From: Caballeronia sp. GAFFF1
Lineage (GTDB): Bacteria > Pseudomonadota > Gammaproteobacteria > Burkholderiales > Burkholderiaceae
Assembly (NCBI RefSeq): GCF_023630705.1
Contig: NZ_JALQEM010000028.1
Coordinates: forward strand, 186,001-250,000
Length of the DNA: 64,000 bases
Direction of reading: 5' to 3'
The position numbers and the translations under genes were made by a program. The notes under the pieces are model-generated. The model had not been told where the DNA came from. It worked only from the letters and a program-made list of their open reading frames with translations, and did no database searches. This document shows positions 36,251 through 47,962 of this stretch, one piece after another. Each line of letters opens with the position of its first letter. Position 1 is the stretch's first letter.

Positions 36251-38074
36251 TTACTTCACGACGAACTCGATTCGACGGTTCGCGAAGCGTCCGCTGGCGG
36301 TCGCGTTGTCGGCCACAGGGTTGGCGTCGCCGTAGCCCGTCGCCGTGAGCGACTGCGGCGGCACGCCGTTCTTCACGAGAAACGCGCGGACAGCCTGCGC
36401 ACGTTCTCTCGACATTTCCAGCTTCGCGGGCGGCGCGCCTACGCCGTCCGAATAGCCCGCGATGTCGAGGTTCACCATCGAACCTTTCGCCGCGCAATTC
36501 TTAAGCAACTGCGCCGTTTCGCCGAGCGTCGCGGCCGCGCCTTCCGGCACCGTGGCGCTCGAACGTCCGAAGTTGACCACCTGCAGGTCGAGCACCGCCG
36601 TGAGTTTCGGTCCGGAGCAGGCGTCGTCGGTGGCCAGCAGCGTCTTCATTGCGCTGCGAAACGATTGCGTGGCGCGCGCCACCGCGCCGTCCACGTCGAA
36701 CGAGCTGACCTGAAACATGCCGCCGAGCGAGTTCTTCAGGCGCTCGGTCCAGCCGAGCTTGGCGTCCGCCGCGGCGCCGCTCAACTCGACCTTGGAGCCG
36801 ATGACCTTCGCCTCCGCGCCCGGCACCGCCATCAACGGCGTCAATTCCTTGAGCCGCGCAAGCCACGGGGCGGGCGGTGTACCCGGCGCCACCGTCACTT
36901 CTGCGCTGTAGCCTTGTCCGAAACGATGCTCTAGCGCCGCAACGAGCTGCTGCTTTTCAGCGTCCGTGCCGACCGTCGCCTGAATGGACGGGACGCCCGC
37001 TTCATTGACGGAAAACACCATCTGCGCGTCCTTCGCTGCCGCAACCGGCGTGCTGGCTGCTGCTTCGCTCGCCGCGCCGGAACGGGCGGCGGCGGCCGAG
37101 ACGGAAGCGGGGATAGCGGTCGACGCCGTGTCCACCGGGGCCGTGGCCTGCGAAGCGGGCTGCGCGACCGTCGCAACGGGCGTCGTTGCCGCGTTCGAGC
37201 TCAGATCGACGTTCGGGTTGTGGGTGAAACCGCGGTAATACACGAGCGCGAGAATCGCGGCGAGCACCGCGAAAAGCAGCCACACCGCCTTGTTGGACCG
37301 CTTCGGCGCGGGCTTGCGCACGGGGGCGCGCAGCGGCGCGGACATCGTCGGCGGCGGTGCCACGGGGGGCGCGGGCGGAGGCGGGGGCGCGACGACCGGC
37401 GGCGTGTTTCGCGTCGGCGCGGGTGTTGCGTAGCTCGCGGAGCCCGCTGCCGGCACGGGAGGCTCGTCGGCGAGATCCAGCGTTGATCCGACCGCGTCGA
37501 GCCGCGCGCCGATGCTGCTCACGAAGCCATCCACGTTGCCCACGCCGATTGCACTCGCCGCGTTATGCGTGAGCGATGCGCGCATTTCGCCGATCTGGTC
37601 GCGCAGCAAGGCCGGCAACTGCGACAGGTTCGCCTGCGAAAGCAGGAAGTGATGCTTGAGAATGCCGAACATGATGGCCGACAACATGCCCGCAAGCGCG
37701 GAGGTGGCCTGTACGGGCACGCCGGTCTCGGCCGACACCGCGTCGGTCAGCGCGTCGATGCGCTGGCCCGTCGCGCGGGAAGCGAGCAGATGGCCCGACG
37801 CCTCCAGATGCTTCAGGCCGGCGGTCGTCGTGATGACGTTTCGCAACTGCTCGGCCACGAAGGCGTTCGCGTCGGGCGACATGATGACGGAATACACGGC
37901 ACGCGCGCCGTCGGCGAGCGCCGACCGGTCCATCACCGAGGCCACCAGCCCCGGCGCGGTGCGCGCGGCCAGTTGCTGCACGATCTGCGCAGGAATGCCG
38001 AACTTCTGCGACAACTGTTCCGCAATCTCGCCGGAGATCGCGGTGTTGACCGCCTGAACCAGATTGATACTCAT
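36251..38074 (-). CDS. OmpA-family protein with N-terminal DUF937-like domain
   Basis: Three-part protein of 607 residues. Residues 1-200 are helical and DUF937/YidB-like (GIPAQIVQQLAARTAPGLVA); 205-260 is a proline-rich linker; 262-282 is a single TM segment (VWLLFAVLAAILALVYY). An Ala/Thr/Pro-rich linker then leads to a BON-like segment, and an OmpA peptidoglycan-binding domain lies at about 490-607 (IAGYSDGVGAPPAKLEMSRE, FANRRIEFVV). The N-terminal part should be cytoplasmic and the OmpA domain periplasmic. It has no signal peptide; the TM acts as anchor. It probably links a cytoplasmic process to peptidoglycan. Confidence 0.88.
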   Translation of the reverse strand: MSINLVQAVNTAISGEIAEQLSQKFGIPAQIVQQLAARTAPGLVASVMDRSALADGARAVYSVIMSPDANAFVAEQLRNVITTTAGLKHLEASGHLLASRATGQRIDALTDAVSAETGVPVQATSALAGMLSAIMFGILKHHFLLSQANLSQLPALLRDQIGEMRASLTHNAASAIGVGNVDGFVSSIGARLDAVGSTLDLADEPPVPAAGSASYATPAPTRNTPPVVAPPPPPAPPVAPPPTMSAPLRAPVRKPAPKRSNKAVWLLFAVLAAILALVYYRGFTHNPNVDLSSNAATTPVATVAQPASQATAPVDTASTAIPASVSAAAARSGAASEAAASTPVAAAKDAQMVFSVNEAGVPSIQATVGTDAEKQQLVAALEHRFGQGYSAEVTVAPGTPPAPWLARLKELTPLMAVPGAEAKVIGSKVELSGAAADAKLGWTERLKNSLGGMFQVSSFDVDGAVARATQSFRSAMKTLLATDDACSGPKLTAVLDLQVVNFGRSSATVPEGAAATLGETAQLLKNCAAKGSMVNLDIAGYSDGVGAPPAKLEMSRERAQAVRAFLVKNGVPPQSLTATGYGDANPVADNATASGRFANRRIEFVVK

Positions 38075-38236
38075 CGACTGCCTATCCTTTTACTATGACG
38101 CCGAGCGCGGGCGCAATGACGTGCGCATTCTATATGTGCAGGTATCCTGAAAAGTTGACGGGATATTTCTTTACATATGTGCCGCGCGCACGCCACTTCA
38201 TTAAAGAAGGCGCTTGCAACGCTTGACAGCTCGTTT

Positions 38237-38473
38237 TTAGCGCGAACGCGCGGACGAATCCGAAAAAATGCGCGCAAGGCGCGCCTTCACGCCCTCGAAC
38301 CACGACGGCTTCGCGGCGGGCGTGTCGAGATTGCGCGCAGCGACGGCGAGCAACGACAAGACGGAATGGGCGTGGATGAATCTGCGATACGATGCGTCGA
38401 GCGGCGAGGTCCACGCGCAAGAGCGGCAATCGTGCTTCGCGCAGGTGTTGCAGGGAGGTTGATCGCGATACAT
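38237..38473 (-). CDS. Small cysteine-motif hypothetical protein
   Basis: Protein of 78 residues. The N-terminal motif Cys8-x2-Cys11-x4-Cys16-x2-Cys19 (PPCNTCAKHDCRSCAW) looks like a metal- or cluster-binding knuckle. The middle is helical (IHAHSVLSLLAVAAR) and the end is basic (WFEGVKARLARIF). The ATG at 38473 is chosen because CAGGAC lies before it; an ATG at 38503 is also in frame. The gene is small and has no recognised family, so it is moderately sure. Confidence 0.55.
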   Translation of the reverse strand: MYRDQPPCNTCAKHDCRSCAWTSPLDASYRRFIHAHSVLSLLAVAARNLDTPAAKPSWFEGVKARLARIFSDSSARSR

Positions 38474-38633
38474 GGGAGGGTCCTGATTCGAGTACCCGCG
38501 CATGATGTGCCATCTTGTAACGATTGACGATCAGACGGTTCTGATTGAATCTCAAAATTGCCCGCAAACGGGGCAAAATTCCATCGGATAGCCGTTCGGG
38601 CTATGGCACGACTTCAAGCAAGGAGACATTCAC

Positions 38634-38930
38634 ATGCACTATCTGCTGGTTTATCACCTGTGCGCGGACTATCTGGAGCGCCGCGCGCAATATCGCGATG
38701 CGCATCTGAAGCTGGCGTGGGAAGCCGTCGAGCGCGGGGAGATCGTGCTGGCGGGCGCGCTGGATGCGCCGGCGGATCGCGCGATGCTGCTGTTTCAAGG
38801 CGACTCGCCCGACGCCGCCGAAGCGTTCGCGCGCAACGATCCGTATGTGACGAACAAACTGGTCGAACGCTGGGAAGTGCGCAAATGGAACACGGTGGTG
38901 GGCGAGGACGCGGCCACGCCCGTTCGCTAG
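38634..38930 (+). CDS. YciI-family protein
   Basis: Protein of 98 residues with the ferredoxin-like YciI fold: MHYLLVYHLCADYLERRAQY, then the histidine in YRDAHLKLAWEAVERGEIVL and FARNDPYVTNKLVERWEV. The conserved His and Asp of the family are present (RDAH; RNDPYV). Members are small cytoplasmic proteins, some with lyase or dehalogenase-like activity, most of unknown function. A strong ribosome-binding site (AAGGAGA) precedes the ATG. Confidence 0.9.
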   Translation: MHYLLVYHLCADYLERRAQYRDAHLKLAWEAVERGEIVLAGALDAPADRAMLLFQGDSPDAAEAFARNDPYVTNKLVERWEVRKWNTVVGEDAATPVR

Positions 38931-38946
38931 ACCGAAGGCGGCGGGC

Positions 38947-39915
38947 TCAGGCGTCCGCCGTTTCCTCGGGCCGACGCCGTGCCGCGCGATAGAGGCTCGT
39001 GAGCGTGTCGTCCATCTGTTGCGAGCGTTCGAACAATTCCGCGAGCCAGTCGACGAAAACGGAAACGCGCGGCGTCGCCTGCCTGCTTTTCAGGAACGCG
39101 ACCGACACCTTGAGCGGCGGCGATTTCCATTGCGGCAGCACTTCCCGCAGTTGTCCGGAGCGCAGATACGGCTGCGCCGCGATGGAAAGCGGCTGGATCA
39201 GGCCGAGCCCTTCGAGCCCGCACGCGAGGTACGCGTGCTCGTCGGCGACCTGCACGAAGCCGCGCATGCTCACGGTGAACGGCTTGCCATCCACGTCGAA
39301 TTCGAAATCCGCGGGGCGGCCGCTTTTCTCCGGCACGCAGTTCACAGCGACATGCTGCGCGAGTTCATCGAGGGTCGCGGGCGTGCCGTGCTTCTCGAGA
39401 TAAGCGGGGCTCGCGCACGTCACCTGTTCGAGCATGCCGAGCCGCCGCGCGATCAACCCCGAATCGGGCAATTCGCCCAGCTGAATGCTGCAATCGACGC
39501 CTTCGCCGACGAGATCCACATTGCGAATCCCGATGCCGATCGACAGTTCGATCTGCGGATAACGCGCGTGAAACTCCGGCAGCGCGGGGACGACGATCGA
39601 CGTCGCGACCGTATCCGGCATCTCGACGCGCAGGCGTCCGCGCAGCCGTTCTTCGCCCGCGGCGAAGCCGGATTCGAGTTCGTCGATGTCGGCGAGAATC
39701 TGCGCGCAGCGTTCGTAGTAGGCGGCGCCGTCGACGGTCAGGTTCAGCCGCCGCGTCGTGCGTGCGAGCAGTTGCACGCCGACGAGCGCTTCGAGTTGTT
39801 GCACGGTCGTCGAGACGCTTGCACGCGGCATGCCGAGCGATTCGGCGGCGCGCGTGAAGCTGTTCGTATCGACGACACGCGTAAAGACACGCATGGCATG
39901 GACGCGATCGATCAC
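38947..39915 (-). CDS. LysR-family transcriptional regulator
   Basis: LysR regulator of 322 residues in the subgroup that includes DsdC/CrgA/AaeR-like proteins. The HTH is in MRVFTRVVDTNSFTRAAESL then GMPRASVSTTVQQLEALVG, followed by the effector-binding domain (RLRVEMPDTVATSIVVPALP). The start is a GTG at 39915 with GGAAAA upstream; an internal ATG seven codons later is possible. The target is not evident: the neighbouring genes are a YciI protein (convergent) and a channel gene on the same strand. Confidence 0.9.
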   Translation of the reverse strand: MIDRVHAMRVFTRVVDTNSFTRAAESLGMPRASVSTTVQQLEALVGVQLLARTTRRLNLTVDGAAYYERCAQILADIDELESGFAAGEERLRGRLRVEMPDTVATSIVVPALPEFHARYPQIELSIGIGIRNVDLVGEGVDCSIQLGELPDSGLIARRLGMLEQVTCASPAYLEKHGTPATLDELAQHVAVNCVPEKSGRPADFEFDVDGKPFTVSMRGFVQVADEHAYLACGLEGLGLIQPLSIAAQPYLRSGQLREVLPQWKSPPLKVSVAFLKSRQATPRVSVFVDWLAELFERSQQMDDTLTSLYRAARRRPEETADA

Positions 39916-40070
39916 GGTGAGTTTTCCTTGTTCGCGATGGATGGCGATGCGCGCCCGGCAAGCCGAGGGCGCATCGGCGAATGGTCACATCGTAAGGACC
40001 GGTGCGCGATGCGTGAATACACAAAACTGGACGATTCTTGCCTGATTCTTCCGGCAGAAAACTCAGTGCC

Positions 40071-41336
40071 TCAGAGCGTCGGCATTTCGCCGCGCAGACG
40101 CCCCGCGACGCCGGCGAAGTCGGTGCCCGAAGGCGCCTGATAGAGCCGCAGGCCCATCTCGGGCAGGATCGCGAGCAGATGATCGAACACGTCGCCCTGA
40201 ATGCGCTCGTATTGCGTCCACGCGGTCGTCGCGGTGAAACAATAGACCTCGACCGGAATGCCCTGCGATTCCGGCTCCATCATCCGAACCATGATCGCCA
40301 TGTCCTGCCGTATCTCGGGATGATGCTTCAGGTACGCGAGCCCGTACTCGCGAAATGTGCCGATGTTCGTGAGCCGCCGCCGGTTCGCAGGCTCGGCCGC
40401 GAGTTCGCCGAGATTGCGGTTCGCCTGTTCGACTTCCGTCTGTTTTTGCAGCAGATAATCGTGCAGCAGGCGAAAGCGCATCATGCGTTGCGTCTCCTCA
40501 TCGGTGAGAAAGCGCACGCATTGCGCGTCGATCCGCATGGTCCGCTTGATACGCCGCCCGCCCGATTCGAACATGTGCCGATAGTTGCGATAGCTCTCCG
40601 AAAAGAGCTTGTACGTGGGCACGGTCGTGATCGTGTTGTCCCAGTTCTGGACCTTCACCGTATGCAGCGCAATGTCCCGCACCGCGCCGTCGGCCAGTGC
40701 TTGCGGCATTTCGATCCAGTCGCCGATGCGCAGCATGTCGTTCGACGTGAGTTGCGTGCTCGCGACGAGCGATAGCAGCGTGTCCTTGAAGACGAGCAGC
40801 AGCACGGCGGAGAGGGCGCCGAGCCCGGAGAGCATCCAGAGCGGCGAACGGTCGATGAGAATGGACAGCACCAGCACGAAGCAGATCAGCGCGAGCGCGA
40901 GCTTGCCGATCTGAATGTAGCCCTTGATCGAGCGCGTCTGCGCTTCCTTGCTCGCGGCGTAGACGTCCTGCCACGCCGAGAGCGCGCTGCCCGTCGCGAG
41001 GAACACGCACACCCATGCCGCGCCGTGCGCGACGCGTGCCACGGCCGTCGCCCAGTGTCCGATATGCGGGACTTCGCCGATGCCGAGGGCGACGACCGCG
41101 AACGGCGCCGCATACCAGAGCCGGTGATACGCGCGATGCCGGATGAACGCCTGATCCCACGCCGCATGACCGGCCAGCACCAGCAGCCGGTGCGCGATAC
41201 GCAGCAGCACGCGCGCGATGACCCATTGCGCGAACTCGGCGATGACGAAGAGGGCGACGAGCCCGAGAAGGAGTTGCGCCCAGGGCTGCGTCGGAAGATG
41301 CCGTGAAAGCGTGTCTGGAAGCCAGTCGAGATTCAT
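40071..41336 (-). CDS. Mechanosensitive channel, MscS/YbdG type
   Basis: Inner-membrane channel of 421 residues, about the length of E. coli YbdG. An N-terminal set of about five TM helices (PWAQLLLGLVALFVIAEFAQ and so on) leads to the pore helix region SGLGALSAVLLLVFKDTLLS. The beta domain follows (NDMLRIGDWIEMPQALADGA; VKVQNWDNTITTVPTYKLF) and then a cytoplasmic C-terminal domain with PVEVYCFTATTAW. This longer beta-domain wording is the YbdG subgroup rather than MscS itself. It releases solutes under osmotic downshift. The start is the ATG at 41336. Confidence 0.92.
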   Translation of the reverse strand: MNLDWLPDTLSRHLPTQPWAQLLLGLVALFVIAEFAQWVIARVLLRIAHRLLVLAGHAAWDQAFIRHRAYHRLWYAAPFAVVALGIGEVPHIGHWATAVARVAHGAAWVCVFLATGSALSAWQDVYAASKEAQTRSIKGYIQIGKLALALICFVLVLSILIDRSPLWMLSGLGALSAVLLLVFKDTLLSLVASTQLTSNDMLRIGDWIEMPQALADGAVRDIALHTVKVQNWDNTITTVPTYKLFSESYRNYRHMFESGGRRIKRTMRIDAQCVRFLTDEETQRMMRFRLLHDYLLQKQTEVEQANRNLGELAAEPANRRRLTNIGTFREYGLAYLKHHPEIRQDMAIMVRMMEPESQGIPVEVYCFTATTAWTQYERIQGDVFDHLLAILPEMGLRLYQAPSGTDFAGVAGRLRGEMPTL

Positions 41337-41511
41337 GCGTGGATCATGGCCAAAGAAGTGATGCGTCCCGTATTGTGCATGAACGCGCACGGCTCGTTGA
41401 ACGCACAGTCCGCTTATCGAAAACCCCAGTCCGATGAAAATGAATTTTTTTCGGCGGCGGTTTTGGGTAAACATACTTTCACCACGACTTCCGAGCAGCC
41501 TGCCGCCGCGT

Positions 41512-42516
41512 ATGTCCCGCCGCCCACCGGTCGTTTCGCCCGCGAGTGCCGATGAGCTGATTTCGACGCGCATCGCCGCCGCCATGCCGATGCTCACGCC
41601 AATTCATCAGCGCATGGGCGCGTTCGTGCTGGCGAACCTGTTCCGCTCGGCGACCATGCGCATCGACGAACTGGCGGACGCCGTCGGCGCCTCGATCGCG
41701 ACGGCGAACCGCTTCGCGCGGGCGCTCGGTTTCTCGGGCTATCCGGCGTTCCGCGAGGCGCTCGTGCGCGGCTTCGAGGCGACCATCGCGCCGGTCGAAC
41801 GTCTGCGCTCGTCGCTGGAATCGCCGGCGAGCGGCGCCGAAGTCTTCGAATCGTCGCTCGCGCAGGCAGCAGCCAACGTGCGTCTCGCGCAAAATTCGGT
41901 CGATGCCGCGAAGGCCGAAGCGCTCGTCGAGGCCGTCCTGAACGCGCAACGCGTGTTCGTGCTCGGCTACGGCGCGAGCGCGTTTCTCGCGGGTCTCATG
42001 GAACACGGCCTCACGCCGTACTGCGCGAACGTGCAGTCGCTCGCGCTCCACGGCGGGCCGTCGCATGCGGCTCGGCGGCTCTTTACGGCATCGCGCGACG
42101 ACGTGCTCGTCGCCCTCGCATTTCCGCGCTATGTCGACGACACCATCGTGCTCGCGCGGCAAGCGCGGCAGCGGGGCGTGCGCGTCGTGGCGCTCACGGA
42201 CAGCGGCGCGTCGCCGCTCGCAAGCATCGCGGATCTCGTACTGACGATCCGCGCCGAGCGCCGCCTTGCCGCCAATTGCGATACGGCGGTGCTCGCCGTC
42301 ATCGAAGCACTGTGCGACGCAGTCGCGCATCGCGCAAAACGCTCGGTGGAAGCGGCATCGGGCCTCACCGAATTCGTGTTGCCGTGGCTCGTCGCGCCGC
42401 CGATGTTGAACGGGGCTCCAGCCGTGCCTTCAGTTGCGCAGTCGGCTACGTCCGCGCGCGCGCCGCGTCGCGCATCCGCCAAACGACACACTCACACGGA
42501 GCCGCGCGAAACATGA
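41512..42516 (+). CDS. RpiR/MurR-family regulator of the peptide operon
   Basis: Regulator of 334 residues: an N-terminal HTH_6 domain ([40 protein letters not shown]) and a SIS sugar-phosphate-binding domain from about residue 120 ([40 protein letters not shown]). It overlaps the next gene by ATGA, so it is the first gene of the peptide operon and probably controls it. Start choice is uncertain: ATG 41434 and 41512 are both open. A T-rich tract lies at about 41442-41450. The C-terminal tail (residues 300-334) is low-complexity. Confidence 0.85.
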   Translation: MSRRPPVVSPASADELISTRIAAAMPMLTPIHQRMGAFVLANLFRSATMRIDELADAVGASIATANRFARALGFSGYPAFREALVRGFEATIAPVERLRSSLESPASGAEVFESSLAQAAANVRLAQNSVDAAKAEALVEAVLNAQRVFVLGYGASAFLAGLMEHGLTPYCANVQSLALHGGPSHAARRLFTASRDDVLVALAFPRYVDDTIVLARQARQRGVRVVALTDSGASPLASIADLVLTIRAERRLAANCDTAVLAVIEALCDAVAHRAKRSVEAASGLTEFVLPWLVAPPMLNGAPAVPSVAQSATSARAPRRASAKRHTHTEPRET

Positions 42517-43495
42517 GCGCCATTCCAGTCATCGCCCTTCACGGCGGCGCGGGCACGATCCTGCGCTCGGCCATGAGCACCGACGCCGAAGCGCGCTATC
42601 ACGCCGCGCTCGGCGATATCTTGCGCGCGGGCCAGCGCGTGCTCGCCGATGGCGGCAGCGCGCTCGATGCCGTGACCGAAGCCGTGCGCCTGCTCGAAGA
42701 CTGTCCGCTCTTCAACGCGGGCCACGGCGCGGTGTTCACCGCAGCGGGCACGCACGAACTGGACGCGTCGATCATGGATGGCGCGACGCTAGACGCCGGC
42801 GCAATCAGTTGCGTGACGCGCGTGAGAAACCCCGTGCGCGCCGCGCGCCGCGTGCTCGACGTGAGCGAGCACGTGATGTTCACCGGTGCAGGCGCGGAGG
42901 CGTTCGCGCAGGCGCAAGGGCTGCAGTTCGTCGATCCGTCGTACTTTCATACCGATGCGCGCTATCAGCAATGGCTCAACGCGCGGGGCCAGTCCGGCAC
43001 GCTACTGGATCACGATGCGGCCACGCGAGCCGCGCAAGAGTCGCACCAGACTGGCGAGGACGACCCCATCGATCCGAAGAAGAAGTTCGGGACGGTCGGC
43101 GCAGTAGCGCTCGATGCACGAGGCCATCTCGCGGCGGCCACGTCCACGGGCGGCATGACCAACAAGCAAGCGGGCCGCGTCGGCGATGCGCCGCTGATCG
43201 GTGCGGGCTGCTACGCGAACGACGCGACGTGCGCGGTATCGACCACCGGCACCGGCGAGATGTTCATCCGCATGCTCGCGGCCTACGACGTCTCCGCGCA
43301 GATGGAATATCGCGGCCTGACGCTCCAGGCCGCTGCGGAAGACGTCGTGATGAGAAAGCTGCCGCGTATCGACGGACGCGGCGGGCTCATCGCCGTCGAT
43401 GCGCGCGGCAACGTCACGCTGCCGTTCAACACCGAAGGCATGTATCGCGGGTTCGCGCGAGTCGGCGAGCAGGCGGTCACGGCCATCTACCGCTC

Positions 43496-43499
<4 letters not shown>
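42513..43499 (+). CDS. iaaA: Isoaspartyl peptidase / L-asparaginase (Ntn-hydrolase)
   Basis: Type 2 asparaginase of 328 residues that self-cleaves before its nucleophile Thr194 ([12 protein letters not shown]). Other family marks are LHGGAGT near the N-terminus, [29 protein letters not shown] and [10 protein letters not shown]. It hydrolyses isoaspartyl dipeptides and asparagine. It overlaps both neighbours (ATGA at 42513 and at 43496). The E. coli relative iaaA is likewise the first gene of the gsi (glutathione importer) operon, which matches the order here. Confidence 0.94.
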
Positions 43500-45397
<1,898 letters not shown>

Positions 45398-45459
45398 GCG
45401 ATGAGTCGATCCCGCACCCCATCGTTGTGAACCATAACGTCAAGCCAAGGAGCCTCACG

Positions 45460-47025
45460 ATGCCGTCCTCTCGTCCTTCACCGTTGCGCGCGCTCATATC
45501 CGCCGGCGCGTTCACCGGATTCGCTGCATTCGCCGCGCTCGGTCCTGTGTCCGCGTACGCGCAAAGCACCGCCGTCATGGCGGTCGCCTCGACCTTCACG
45601 ACGCTCGATCCGTACGACGCGAACGACACGCTCTCTCAGGCGGTCGCGAAGTCGTTCTATCAAGGGCTCTTCGGCTTCGACAAGGACATGAAAATTCAGC
45701 CGGTGCTCGCGACGAGCTCCGAGGCGAGTCCTGACGCCAAGGTGTACACCATTCATCTGCGCCAGGGCGTGAAGTTTCACGACGGCACCGACTTCAATGC
45801 AGAAGCCGTGAAAGCCGTCTTCGACCGCGTGACCGATCCCGCGAACAAGCTCAAGCGTTACAACCTCTTCAACAAGATCGACAAGACAGAAGTGGTCGAT
45901 CCGTACACGGTGAAGGTCACGCTCAAGTTTCCGTTCTCGGCGTTCATCAACGTGCTCGCGCATCCGTCCGCGGTGATGATCTCGCCGACCGCGCTCAAGA
46001 AGTACGGCAAGGAGATCGCGTTTCATCCGGTGGGAACGGGGCCCTTCGAGTTCGTCGAGTGGAAACAGACCGACGACCTGAAGGTGAAGAAGTTCGCGGG
46101 CTACTGGAAGAAGGGCTTTCCGAAGATCGACATGATCGACTGGAAGCCGGTCGTCGATAACAATACGCGCGCCGCGCTCATGCAAACGGGCGAAGCGGAC
46201 TTCGCGTTCCAGGTGCCCTTCGAGCAGGCGGCCACGCTGAAGTCGAGCCCGAAGGTTGACTTGATCGCCGCGCCGTCGATCATCCAGCGTTACATCAGCA
46301 TGAACATGCAGCAGAAGCCCTTCGACAATCCGAAGGTGCGCGAGGCGCTCAACTATGCGATCAATAAGGAAGCGCTCGTAAAGGTCGCGTTCGCGGGCTA
46401 TGCAGTGCCGTCCGAAGGCGTCGTGCCACCGGGCGTCGACTACGCGACCAAAACCGGCCCGTGGAAATACGACCCCGCGAAGGCGCGTGAACTGTTGAAG
46501 GAGGCGGGCTACCCGAACGGTTTCGAAACGACTTTGTGGTCCGGCTATAACCACACGACCGCGCAGAAGATCATCCAGTTCGTGCAGCAACAGCTCGCGC
46601 AAGTGGGCATCAAAGCGTCGGTGGAGGCGCTCGAAGCGGGGCAGCGCGTGCAGCGCGTCGACAGCGCACCCGATCCTGCGACGGCTCCGGTGCGCATGTA
46701 CTACATCGGCTGGTCGTCGTCGACGGGCGAAGCAGACTGGGCCATCTCGCCGCTGCTGTCGAGCGCATCGTTTCCGCCGAAGCTCGCGAATACCGCGTAC
46801 TACAAGAACGAAAACGTCGATGCCGACCTGCAAAAGGCGCTCGCCACCACCGACCGCAACGAGAAAGCCGCGCTCTATGCCGATGCGCAAAAGCGCATCT
46901 GGGCCGACGCGCCGTGGATTTTTCTCGTGACGGAGAAGGTCGTGTACGCGCGCAGCAAGCGTCTTGCCGGCGCGTATGTGATGCCGGACGGCTCGTTCAA
47001 TTTCGACGAGATCGCCATCAAGTAA
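45460..47025 (+). CDS. gsiB: Dipeptide/glutathione ABC importer, periplasmic binding protein
   Basis: SBP_bac_5 family receptor of 521 residues. The signal peptide is long ([20 protein letters not shown] then [10 protein letters not shown]). The mature protein shows the peptide-binding pattern [20 protein letters not shown] and [19 protein letters not shown]. The ATG at 45460 has CAAGGAG upstream; the earlier in-frame start at 45394 would spoil the signal peptide. Ligand specificity (glutathione, isoaspartyl or D-containing peptides) cannot be read from sequence. Confidence 0.93.
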   Translation: MPSSRPSPLRALISAGAFTGFAAFAALGPVSAYAQSTAVMAVASTFTTLDPYDANDTLSQAVAKSFYQGLFGFDKDMKIQPVLATSSEASPDAKVYTIHLRQGVKFHDGTDFNAEAVKAVFDRVTDPANKLKRYNLFNKIDKTEVVDPYTVKVTLKFPFSAFINVLAHPSAVMISPTALKKYGKEIAFHPVGTGPFEFVEWKQTDDLKVKKFAGYWKKGFPKIDMIDWKPVVDNNTRAALMQTGEADFAFQVPFEQAATLKSSPKVDLIAAPSIIQRYISMNMQQKPFDNPKVREALNYAINKEALVKVAFAGYAVPSEGVVPPGVDYATKTGPWKYDPAKARELLKEAGYPNGFETTLWSGYNHTTAQKIIQFVQQQLAQVGIKASVEALEAGQRVQRVDSAPDPATAPVRMYYIGWSSSTGEADWAISPLLSSASFPPKLANTAYYKNENVDADLQKALATTDRNEKAALYADAQKRIWADAPWIFLVTEKVVYARSKRLAGAYVMPDGSFNFDEIAIK

Positions 47026-47034
47026 AGACTCGCG

Positions 47035-47955
47035 ATGCTTAACTTCCTTGCCAAACGCCTGCTCGGGCTGCTGCCGACGCTCTTCATCGTCGCAGTGCTG
47101 GTGTTCATGTTCGTGCATCTGTTGCCGGGCGACCCCGCGCGGCTCGCAGCGGGAGCCGAAGCGGACGAAGCGACGGTTGCGCTCGTTCGCGCGGACCTCG
47201 GCCTCGACAAGCCGCTGCCGCAGCAACTCGCGAGCTTCTTCGGCAAGGTCGCGCACTTCGACTTCGGCAAATCGACGCGAAGCAAGCGCCCCGTGAGCAC
47301 CGAAATCGCGGAGCGTTTCATGCCGACGCTGTGGCTCACGCTGGCAAGCATGGCTTGGGCCGTGGTGTTCGGCATGACCATCGGCATCGTGTCGGCGGTA
47401 TGGCGCAACCGGTGGCCCGACCGGCTCGGCATGACGCTCGCCGTGTCGGGCATCTCGTTTCCTGCGTTCGCGCTCGGCATGCTGCTGATGGAGATCTTCT
47501 CGGTGAAGCTCGGCTGGCTGCCTATCGTCGGCGACGGCACGTGGCAAAGCTACGTGCTGCCATCGCTCACGCTCGGCGCGGCAGTGGCCGCCGTGATGGC
47601 GCGCTTCACGCGCGCTTCGTTCGTCGAAGTGCTCGGCGAAGACTTCGTGCGCACGGCGCGCGCGAAGGGCGTGCATGAGCCGATCGTCATCGTGAAGCAC
47701 TGCCTGCGCAACGCGATGATTCCTGTCGTCACCATGATGGGTCTTCAGTTCGGCTTCCTGCTCGGCGGTTCCATCGTGGTCGAGAAGGTGTTCAACTGGC
47801 CGGGCCTCGGACGGCTGCTCGTCGATGCCGTCGAGATGCGCGACTATCCGGTGATTCAGGCGGAAGTGCTGTTGTTCTCGCTGGAATTTATCGTCATCAA
47901 TCTGGTGGTGGACCTGCTGTACGCGGTCATCAACCCGACTATTCGCTTCAAGTGA
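47035..47955 (+). CDS. gsiC: Dipeptide/glutathione ABC importer, permease 1
   Basis: Inner-membrane permease of 306 residues, DppB/GsiC type. It starts [20 protein letters not shown], has the [11 protein letters not shown] periplasmic loop of the family, and the EAA-like ATPase-contact loop near [20 protein letters not shown]. Six membrane spans are predicted. It lies 9 bp after gsiB and 7 bp before gsiD. Confidence 0.94.
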   Translation: MLNFLAKRLLGLLPTLFIVAVLVFMFVHLLPGDPARLAAGAEADEATVALVRADLGLDKPLPQQLASFFGKVAHFDFGKSTRSKRPVSTEIAERFMPTLWLTLASMAWAVVFGMTIGIVSAVWRNRWPDRLGMTLAVSGISFPAFALGMLLMEIFSVKLGWLPIVGDGTWQSYVLPSLTLGAAVAAVMARFTRASFVEVLGEDFVRTARAKGVHEPIVIVKHCLRNAMIPVVTMMGLQFGFLLGGSIVVEKVFNWPGLGRLLVDAVEMRDYPVIQAEVLLFSLEFIVINLVVDLLYAVINPTIRFK

Positions 47956-47962
47956 GGACGGC

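Noticed and set aside
38130-38576. 148-codon minus-strand frame overlapping the small cysteine protein
   Set aside because: Arg-rich composition without domain features. The alternative frame with the CxxC-x4-CxxC motif and a ribosome-binding site is more convincing.
42434-43495. Apparent 987-codon frame fusing a long N-terminal region to gsiA
   Set aside because: The first 354 codons are a shadow of the RpiR and iaaA genes; the ATG at 43496 overlaps the iaaA stop and starts the ABC domain properly.
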